Assembly (NCBI GenBank): GCA_017354515.1
Contig: JAFMQT010000093.1
Coordinates: 1-11,854, forward strand
Length of the DNA: 11,854 nucleotides
Source: Nocardia sp.
GTDB taxonomy: Bacteria; Actinomycetota; Actinomycetes; Mycobacteriales; Mycobacteriaceae
Direction: 5' to 3'
Shown: piece by piece, positions 6,602 through 11,854 of the stretch
Numbering within the stretch: the first letter of the stretch is position 1
Layout: each line of letters opens with the position of its first letter
Position numbers and translations under genes: made by a program
The notes under the pieces: model-generated
Database searches by the model: none
Told to the model about the DNA's origin: nothing
What the model saw: only the letters and a program-made list of their open reading frames with translations

Positions 6602-7819
6602 CTATCGAGCTTCACGCGGCAGGCCGAGCACGCGTTCGGAGATGATGTTGCGCTGCACTTCGTTCGAACCGCCGTAGATGGTGTCGGCCCGGGTGAACAG
6701 GTAGAGCCGCTGCCACGGCCCCAGATCCCCGGCGGCGTTCTCAGCGAGCAGTCCGGGCGGACCCAGAATGTCCATGGCCAACTCGCCCAGTCCGCGATGC
6801 CAGTTGCCCCACAACAGTTTCGAGACCGACGCCTGCCCCGCGGCCGTCGCGGCGTCGACATTCTGGTGCGCCGATTCCATCGTGCGCAATGCTTGGGCGC
6901 GCAGCACGCGCAGCCCCACCCAGGCGTCGTCGATGCGCTCGGCGATGGCCGGATCATTCAGTGCGCCATTATCTTTCGCGACCGTCTCCAGATCGGCCAG
7001 CTCGCGGGCGAAGCGGATCTGCTGTCCCACGGTGGAGATGCCGCGTTCGAAGGTCAGCGTGCCCATCGCCACCCGCCAACCCTGACCCGGTTCGCCGACC
7101 ACGAGATCGGCGTCGGTGCGGGCATCGTCGAAGAAGACCTCGTTGAACTCCGAGGTCCCGGTCAGCTGGATGATCGGGCGCACCTCGATCCCGGGCTGAT
7201 CCATCGGAACCAGCAGATACGACAGGCCGTGATGGCGCGCGGAGCCGGGTTCGGTGCGGGCGATGACGAAACACCACTGCGCCACATGCGCCAGCGATGT
7301 CCAGATCTTCTGGCCGTTGATCGACCACTGATCGCCGTCGAGCCGGGCGGTGGTCGACACATTGGCCAGGTCCGAACCTGCGCCGGGTTCGGAGTACCCC
7401 TGGCACCAGAGTTCGGTGACCGAGCGGATTCCGGGCAGGAAGCGCTGCTTCTGCGCCTCGGTGCCGAACGCCAGCAGCGTCGGACCCAGCAGCTCCTCCC
7501 CCAGATGCGACACCCGCGCGGGCGCGTTGGCGCCGGCGTATTCCTCATGGAAGATCACCTGCTGACGCAGGGTAGCGGCACGGCCGCCGTATTCCACCGG
7601 CCAGCCCAGGCAGGTCAGCCCGGCCGCGGCGAGGTGGCGGTCCCACTCGAGGCGTTCGTCGAAGGCCTCGTGCTCACTTCCGGGACCGCCGAGTCCGCGC
7701 AATTCGCGGTACTGCCCGTTCAGATTCTCGGCCAGCCACTCCCGCACTTCGAGACGGAACCGCTGGTCAGCCGAGGCATCGGCCCCGGTGGCCGGATCGG
7801 GGGTCTGGATCGCACTCAC
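6602..7819 (-). CDS. fadE30: FadE30, acyl-CoA dehydrogenase of HIP-CoA side-chain oxidation
   Basis: Predicted 405 aa from GTG at 7819 (MSAIQTPDPA), about 20 longer at the N-terminus than M. tuberculosis FadE30. The open frame continues upstream into fadD3 and is not credible there. It has the three acyl-CoA dehydrogenase domains: N-terminal helices, a middle beta domain with CQGYSEPGAGSDL (139-151) for FAD and substrate, and C-terminal helices ending in the IYGGSNEVQRNIISERVLG segment (381-399). The usual C-terminal catalytic Glu (YEGT) is Gly383. A Glu in FERG (E259) instead sits where isovaleryl-CoA and long-chain dehydrogenases keep their base, so the enzyme is probably active. FadE30 oxidises the propionyl side chain of HIP-CoA. 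First gene of the minus-strand operon, it reads from the divergent KstR2-controlled region. No clear ribosome binding site precedes the GTG, which fits a leaderless message. Confidence 0.92.
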   Translation of the reverse strand: MSAIQTPDPATGADASADQRFRLEVREWLAENLNGQYRELRGLGGPGSEHEAFDERLEWDRHLAAAGLTCLGWPVEYGGRAATLRQQVIFHEEYAGANAPARVSHLGEELLGPTLLAFGTEAQKQRFLPGIRSVTELWCQGYSEPGAGSDLANVSTTARLDGDQWSINGQKIWTSLAHVAQWCFVIARTEPGSARHHGLSYLLVPMDQPGIEVRPIIQLTGTSEFNEVFFDDARTDADLVVGEPGQGWRVAMGTLTFERGISTVGQQIRFARELADLETVAKDNGALNDPAIAERIDDAWVGLRVLRAQALRTMESAHQNVDAATAAGQASVSKLLWGNWHRGLGELAMDILGPPGLLAENAAGDLGPWQRLYLFTRADTIYGGSNEVQRNIISERVLGLPREAR

Positions 7820-7825
7820 TCCGGT

Positions 7826-7831
7826 AGAGTA
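7826..7831 (-). promoter_or_regulatory. Candidate -10 element for leaderless fadE30 transcription
   Basis: On the minus strand, TACTCT fits the actinobacterial TAnnnT -10 pattern and is followed by six bases (ACCGGA) and then the fadE30 GTG. That spacing places transcription start at or beside the first base of the start codon. The KstR2 operator lies 5 bases upstream of this element, in the -10/-35 spacer, so bound repressor would block polymerase. An overlapping alternative is TAGGTT (7831-7836). No convincing -35 is visible. Confidence 0.45.
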
Positions 7832-7835
7832 ACCT

Positions 7836-7849
7836 ACCAAGCACTTGCT
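7836..7849. promoter_or_regulatory. KstR2 operator between fadE30 and fadD3
   Basis: The sequence ACCAAGCACTTGCT fits the published KstR2 consensus AnCAAGnnCTTGnT at every defined position. It lies in the 103-bp divergent region, 16 bases before the fadE30 GTG and 73 bases before the fadD3 GTG. One bound repressor could therefore control both the fadE30-ipdF-kstR2-fadA6 operon and the fadD3-echA-fadE31-fadE32 operon. I found no second match in the other intergenic gaps. Confidence 0.92.
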
Positions 7850-7850
7850 T

Positions 7851-7858
7851 TGTAGAGC
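7851..7858 (+). promoter_or_regulatory. Weak candidate extended -10 for fadD3
   Basis: TGTAGAGC on the plus strand resembles an extended -10 (TG followed by a TA-containing hexamer) and lies just downstream of the KstR2 operator. It would give a leader of nearly 60 bases before the fadD3 GTG at 7923. No recognisable -35 lies at the right distance, so this is only a candidate. Confidence 0.25.
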
Positions 7859-7922
7859 GGCGGACGCCGAACCCGCGAATGGGTACCGGTGACTTCCGCC
7901 GTGGAGACCGATCGAGGACGAC

Positions 7923-9473
7923 GTGACATCCCCTGCGCAGACCACCCCGCTCGCGCTGCACGAGGCCGCGCGGCAGTACGCGGCCGCACCCGCCGTCCGC
8001 GACGGCGATACCACGCTGAGCTGGGCGCAGCTGCTGGATGCGGTGCGGGAAACAGCCGGGGCGCTGATCGCCCGCGGTGTCGAGCGCGGCGACCGGGTCG
8101 CGATCTGGGCGCCCAATACCTGGCACTGGGTCGTCGCGGTGCTGGCCACGCATTACACCGGCGCCGCGATCGTGCCGCTCAACACCCGTTATGTCGCCGA
8201 CGAGGCAGCCGATGTGATCGGGCGGGTCGACGCGAAGGCACTGTTCATCGCCGATCCGTTCCTGGGGCGGCAGCGGCTGGCCGAATTGCGGGCGGCGGCA
8301 CCGGGATCGACGCCCGAGACGGTGATCGTCATTCCCGCCGAGGGGACGGCCACCGACTATCCGGATGCGATCTCCTGGTCCCGGCTACCGGAGGTGGCCG
8401 CGGCGGTAGCGGCCGGCGATGTGCTCGCGCGCGCGGACTCGGTCGCACCCGACGATATCTCCGACATCCTGTTCACCTCCGGCACCACCGGGCGCAGTAA
8501 GGGCACGCTGGTCGCGCATCGGCAGGCGCTGGGCACCGTACGCGGCTGGGTGGAGCGCTCGACACTCACCAGTTCCGATCGCTACCTGGTGATTCCGCCG
8601 TTCTTCCATAATTTCGGCTACAAGGCCGCGATCCTGGCCTGCCTGGTCACCGGCGCGACGATCGTCCCGCAGGCGACCTTCGATGTCCCCGAAACCATGC
8701 GCAAGGTGCGGGACGAGGCGATCACCGTGCTCACCGGTCCGCCGACGATCTACCAGACCATTCTGGAACATCCCGCGCGCGGCGAGTTCGACCTGAGCAG
8801 TCTGCGGGTCGCGGTCACCGGCGCCGCCACGGTTCCGGTGGTGCTGATCGAAAGAATGCGCACGGAACTGGAATTCGATGTCGTGGTGACCGCGTACGGT
8901 CTATCGGAATCCTCGGGTTTCGGCACCATGTGCCTGCCCGACGATGATCCCGAGACCATCGCCACCACCTGCGGACGCGCCATGGCCGACTTCGAGGTGC
9001 GGATCGGCGATCAGGGTGAGGTGCTGCTGCGCGGGCCGAATGTGATGATCGGCTACCTCGACGATCCCGAAGCCACCGCCAAAACCATCGACGCCGAGGG
9101 CTGGCTGCACACCGGGGATGTCGGAATCCTCGACGAGCGTGGCTATCTGAAGATCACCGACCGGCTCAAGGATATGTACATCGCCGGCGGATTCAACGTG
9201 TATCCGGCGGAAATCGAACAGACGCTGGCCCGGCTGGACGGGGTCGCCGAATCCGCGGTGATCGGCGTGCCCGACGAGCGGATGGGCGAGGTCGGCAAGG
9301 CCTTCATCGTGCGACGGTCGGGATCGGCGATCACCGCCGATGACGTGATCGCCTACGCGAAGCGCACACTCGCGAATTTCAAGGTGCCGCGCTTCGTGGA
9401 ATTCCGGGATCAACTGCCCTACAGCGCCGCCGGCAAGGTACTCAAGCGGCAACTACGTGAGGAGATTTCGTGA
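7923..9473 (+). CDS. fadD3: FadD3, HIP-CoA synthetase (acyl-CoA ligase)
   Basis: Predicted 516 aa (M. tuberculosis FadD3 is about 503). GTG at 7923 follows GAGGA with a 4-base spacing and gives the expected N-terminus. It is an adenylate-forming enzyme that couples ATP and CoA to the propionate of the indanedione HIP (3aα-H-4α(3'-propanoate)-7aβ-methylhexahydro-1,5-indanedione). The product starts ring C/D breakdown and is the KstR2 inducer. Motifs in order are TSGTTGRSKG (185-194, ATP phosphate binding), YGLSES (325-330), WLHTGDVG (394-401), DRLKDMYIAGGFNVYP (413-428, hinge and CoA binding) and the C-terminal catalytic Lys K505 in SAAGKVLKR. It is divergent from fadE30 across the KstR2 operator and is first in its operon. 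Its stop overlaps the next start as GTGA. Confidence 0.94.
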   Translation: MTSPAQTTPLALHEAARQYAAAPAVRDGDTTLSWAQLLDAVRETAGALIARGVERGDRVAIWAPNTWHWVVAVLATHYTGAAIVPLNTRYVADEAADVIGRVDAKALFIADPFLGRQRLAELRAAAPGSTPETVIVIPAEGTATDYPDAISWSRLPEVAAAVAAGDVLARADSVAPDDISDILFTSGTTGRSKGTLVAHRQALGTVRGWVERSTLTSSDRYLVIPPFFHNFGYKAAILACLVTGATIVPQATFDVPETMRKVRDEAITVLTGPPTIYQTILEHPARGEFDLSSLRVAVTGAATVPVVLIERMRTELEFDVVVTAYGLSESSGFGTMCLPDDDPETIATTCGRAMADFEVRIGDQGEVLLRGPNVMIGYLDDPEATAKTIDAEGWLHTGDVGILDERGYLKITDRLKDMYIAGGFNVYPAEIEQTLARLDGVAESAVIGVPDERMGEVGKAFIVRRSGSAITADDVIAYAKRTLANFKVPRFVEFRDQLPYSAAGKVLKRQLREEIS

Positions 9474-10363
9474 CCACAGCTGCACCGAACCCCGGGCCGA
9501 TTCCGGACGAGGGTGAAGTCGTCACTTACGAGGTGCGCGGACCGATCGCCCTCGTCACGATGAATCGCCCGGACTACCGCAACGCGCAGAATTCGGTGAT
9601 GACCTACGCCCTGGACGCCGCCTTCGGGCGGGCCGTCGATGACGCCGAGGTCAAGGTGATCGTGCTGGCGGGCAACGGAAAACACTTCAGCGCCGGCCAC
9701 GATATCGGCACCCCCGGCCGCGATCATCACATCCACTACGAGAACAAGGCCGCACTGTGGTGGGACCATATCGACCGGCCCGGTGGTGATCAGCGCTTCT
9801 CCCGCGAGCTCGAGGTCTATCTCGGCATGTGCCGGCGCTGGCGCGAGATCCCCAAGCCGACCATCGCCATGGTGCAGGGCGCGTGCATCGCCGGCGCGAT
9901 GATGCTGGCCTGGATCTGCGATCTGATCGTCGCCTCCGATGACGCGTTCTTCTCCGATCCCGTTGTACGGATGGGTATTCCGGGTGTCGAATACTTCGCG
10001 CATCCGTGGGTGCTGGGTCCGCGGCGGGCCAAGGAGGTGCTCTACACCGGAGATCGGTTCAGTTCCGAACAGGCCTACGAATGGGGGATGGTGAATCGGG
10101 TGGTGCCGCGCGCCGACCTGGAATCGCACACCCTCGAACTGGCCGGGAAGATCGCCACCATGCCGCAATTCGGCCTGGCGCTGACCAAGAAGGCGGTCAA
10201 CCAGTGCGAGGACCTGATGGGGATGCGCGCAGGGATGGATTCGGTCTTCGGCCTGCACCACTTCGCCCACGCCCACAACGCCGAGGTCGGCGCGGATTCG
10301 CTCGGCGGGATGAATGCCAAATCCATGAAGGCCTCCGCGACCAGCACGGATAAGAGCAAGTAG
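9470..10363 (+). CDS. EchA-like crotonase-family protein lacking canonical catalytic glutamates
   Basis: Predicted 297 aa from GTG at 9470, overlapping the fadD3 stop by 4 bases, with GAGGAG about 6 bases upstream. The crotonase fold is clear: MNRPDYRNAQN (31-41), the first oxyanion-hole segment HFSAGHDIG (72-80), the second at GACIAGAMMLAWICD (137-151), then SDPVVRMGIPG (162-172). Aligned by eye with rat enoyl-CoA hydratase, the two catalytic Glu positions (E144 and E164) become M145 and V165. Compared with that enzyme there is an extra His- and Trp-containing stretch at about 84-110 and a polar Lys/Ser tail. It is not EchA20, which lies divergent from ipdA in M. tuberculosis. Possible roles are the unassigned hydration step in HIP side-chain oxidation, or another reaction on a steroid CoA ester. 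M. tuberculosis has fadE31 directly after fadD3, so this is an added gene relative to that locus. Confidence 0.85.
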   Translation: MTTAAPNPGPIPDEGEVVTYEVRGPIALVTMNRPDYRNAQNSVMTYALDAAFGRAVDDAEVKVIVLAGNGKHFSAGHDIGTPGRDHHIHYENKAALWWDHIDRPGGDQRFSRELEVYLGMCRRWREIPKPTIAMVQGACIAGAMMLAWICDLIVASDDAFFSDPVVRMGIPGVEYFAHPWVLGPRRAKEVLYTGDRFSSEQAYEWGMVNRVVPRADLESHTLELAGKIATMPQFGLALTKKAVNQCEDLMGMRAGMDSVFGLHHFAHAHNAEVGADSLGGMNAKSMKASATSTDKSK

Positions 10364-11494
10364 ATGGATCTCGAACTCGATTCCGCCGCACGCGAATTCC
10401 AGCTGGAGGTCCGCGAATTCCTGCGCGCCAACGTCCCGTCGAAACCGCTGCCGTCGATGGATACCCGCGCGGGATTCGAGGCGCACCGGGCCTGGGAGCA
10501 CACCCTCGCCGAGGCCAGGCTGTCGGTGGTGGCCTGGCAGCGCGAATACGGCGGCCGGGATGTCTCACTGCTGGAGTGGGTGCTCTTCGAAGAGGAGTAC
10601 TACGCGGCCGGCGCGCCCGGCCGGGTCAGCCAGAACGGCATTTTTCTGCTGGCGCCGACCCTGTTCGAACACGGCACGCCCGAACAGCTGCGACGCATTC
10701 TGCCGCGGATGGCGCGCGCGGACGATATCTGGGCGCAGGCGTGGTCCGAGCCCGAGGCCGGTAGTGATCTCGCCGGAATCCGCTCGGCCGCCAAGCGGGT
10801 CGACGGTGGCTGGATTCTCAGCGGGCAGAAGACCTGGAGTTCCCGAGCCTCCTTCGCGGACTGGGCATTCGGCCTGTTCCGCAGCGATCCGGACGCGGAG
10901 CGGCATCGGGGGCTGACCTATGTGATGTTCCCGCTGTCGGCCGACGGTGTGACCGTGCGCCCGATTCCACAACTGGACGGCGAACCCGGCTTCGCGGAGA
11001 TCTTCCTGGACAATGTGTTCGTCCCCGATCGCGATGTGATCGGCGAGCCCGGCGCGGGCTGGAAGGTCGCGATGAGCACCTCCAGCAATGAGCGCGGTCT
11101 GTCGCTGCGCAGTCCGGGCCGCTTCAACGCCACCGCCGATCGGCTCATCGACCTGTGGTGCACGCGAGCCGATCCGGCCGACACCGCGATCCGCAACCGG
11201 GTGGTCGACGCCTGGATCGGCGCGCAGGCCTACCGGCTCAACACCCTGAGCACCGTCACCCGGCTGACCGAGGGCGGCTCACTCGGCGCCGAATCATCGA
11301 TCAACAAGCTGTTCTGGTCCGAACTCGATATCGCGATGCACGAGACGGCACTGGATCTGCAGGGAGAAGCGGCCGAATACGCCGACGCCTGGGCCGACGG
11401 CTATCTGTTCTCGCTGGCGGGCCCGATCTACGCCGGTACCAACGAGATTCAGCGCAATATCGTCGCCGAGCGACTACTCGGGCTGCCGCGGTAA
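10364..11494 (+). CDS. fadE31: FadE31, acyl-CoA dehydrogenase subunit of steroid catabolism
   Basis: Predicted 376 aa, matching the 377 aa of M. tuberculosis FadE31. The ATG at 10364 directly follows the echA-like TAG with no gap. All acyl-CoA dehydrogenase domains are present, with WAQAWSEPEAGSDLAGI (123-139) in the middle beta domain and the IYAGTNEIQRNIVAERLLG segment (355-373) at the C-terminus. The usual YEGT Glu is Ala357. E243 in SNERG occupies the alternative helix-G base position, so this subunit could still carry the active site. Mycobacterial FadE31 has been reported to assemble with FadE32 or FadE33 as a heteromer, which fits the partial gene that follows. The substrate is thought to be a CoA ester late in ring C/D breakdown; the exact step is not settled. 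Confidence 0.9.
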   Translation: MDLELDSAAREFQLEVREFLRANVPSKPLPSMDTRAGFEAHRAWEHTLAEARLSVVAWQREYGGRDVSLLEWVLFEEEYYAAGAPGRVSQNGIFLLAPTLFEHGTPEQLRRILPRMARADDIWAQAWSEPEAGSDLAGIRSAAKRVDGGWILSGQKTWSSRASFADWAFGLFRSDPDAERHRGLTYVMFPLSADGVTVRPIPQLDGEPGFAEIFLDNVFVPDRDVIGEPGAGWKVAMSTSSNERGLSLRSPGRFNATADRLIDLWCTRADPADTAIRNRVVDAWIGAQAYRLNTLSTVTRLTEGGSLGAESSINKLFWSELDIAMHETALDLQGEAAEYADAWADGYLFSLAGPIYAGTNEIQRNIVAERLLGLPR

Positions 11495-11545
11495 TCCCAT
11501 GTGCCACCCGACCCGCCTGCATCGCACCCCTGAACGGATCGATCG

Positions 11546-11854
11546 ATGAGATTTGCACTGTCCCCCGAACAACGCGACTTCGCCGCCAGTCTGCGCAAGA
11601 TGTGCGCGGCAGCCCGAACTCCCGCGCTGATCCGCGACTGGAGCGGCGGCGGATCCCGCGGCGGCCGGGGTCTGATCCACCAGCTGGCCGGAGCGGGTGC
11701 GATGGGCCTGGCCATCGCCGAGGACTACGACGGGATGGGTGCGGAAACCATCGATCTGGTGGTCGCCGCACAGGAATTCGGCCGGGCAGCGGTCCCCGGT
11801 CCGGTGATCGAGACCGCCGCAGTCCTGCCCACCCTGCTGCAGGCCCTCGACGAC
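11546..11854 (+). CDS. fadE32: FadE32-like acyl-CoA dehydrogenase subunit (3' end missing)
   Basis: The first 103 codons are visible, from ATG at 11546 (MRFALSPEQRDFAASLRK) to the right edge with no stop. This is the N-terminal helical domain of an acyl-CoA dehydrogenase, with the typical LSPEQRDF opening and the LAGAGAMGLAIAEDYDGMG segment. The symbol rests mainly on gene order: fadE31 is followed by fadE32 and then fadE33 in M. tuberculosis. FadE33 cannot be excluded from so short a piece. The expected role is as partner of FadE31 in a heteromeric dehydrogenase. The gap to fadE31 is 51 bases, wider than the other junctions of this operon, and only a weak CGGA precedes the start. The next in-frame start upstream (GTG 11501) runs into a stop, which supports this ATG. 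Confidence 0.78.
   Translation, partial: MRFALSPEQRDFAASLRKMCAAARTPALIRDWSGGGSRGGRGLIHQLAGAGAMGLAIAEDYDGMGAETIDLVVAAQEFGRAAVPGPVIETAAVLPTLLQALDD

Noticed and set aside
6077..7855. A 592-codon open frame on the plus strand opposite ipdF and fadE30
   Set aside because: It is antisense to two clearly recognised genes. Its translation is rich in Gly/Arg/His/Gln with no domain signature, as expected for frame shadows in high-G+C DNA.
7820..8149. N-terminal extension of fadE30 upstream into fadD3
   Set aside because: The frame is open but would overlap the fadD3 coding region and the KstR2 operator, and the extra sequence has no acyl-CoA dehydrogenase character. GTG 7819 is preferred.
1..11854. 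Mobile element, CRISPR array, tRNA/rRNA, phage or antiphage system
   Set aside because: All plus- and minus-strand space is taken up by recognised steroid catabolism genes, the lipase and short gaps; no repeats or RNA gene features of these kinds were seen.

Overview
The window is the centre of an actinobacterial gene cluster for breaking down the last two steroid rings (C and D) of cholesterol: the HIP pathway, controlled by the repressor KstR2. G+C is high (about two thirds by eye). Genes overlap by ATGA or GTGA, and GTG starts are common (five of the eleven genes). Gene content and order closely follow M. tuberculosis Rv3551-Rv3563. Differences from that locus suggest a non-mycobacterial relative in the Mycobacteriales, most likely Nocardia (inference). 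There is no PPE gene and no fdxB-type ferredoxin gene, and two genes are present that I do not expect at these positions in M. tuberculosis: a secreted lipase and an enoyl-CoA hydratase family gene.

Layout. (1) 1-2502, plus strand: ipdA (5' end outside the window), ipdB and ipdC, joined by 4-base overlaps. (2) 2503-3940: a short spacer with nested inverted repeats, a secreted LIP-family lipase, then a strong intrinsic terminator. (3) 3987-7819, minus strand: an operon read leftward as fadE30, ipdF, kstR2, fadA6. (4) 7820-7922: a 103-bp divergent promoter region holding a perfect match to the KstR2 operator consensus. (5) 7923 to the right edge, plus strand: fadD3, an echA-like gene, fadE31 and the first 103 codons of fadE32.

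How the genes work together (from the characterised M. tuberculosis and Rhodococcus pathway). FadD3 activates the indanedione propionate HIP to its CoA thioester. FadE30 and further beta-oxidation steps shorten the side chain. IpdC and IpdF adjust the oxidation state of the remaining bicycle. A crotonase-family enzyme (EchA20, not in the window) opens one ring, and the IpdAB hydrolase opens the other. FadE31/FadE32-type dehydrogenases and the thiolase FadA6 then take the product to central acyl-CoAs. HIP-CoA is the KstR2 inducer, and kstR2 lies inside an operon starting at a KstR2 site, so the circuit should be self-regulating.

The main pathway is known. The points worth a second look are the extra EchA-like protein, which lacks both canonical catalytic glutamates; the lipase inserted in a steroid operon region; the composite operator; and an apparently leaderless fadE30 promoter. 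No RNA genes, mobile elements or CRISPR arrays were seen, and no stretch over 300 bases lacks a gene.
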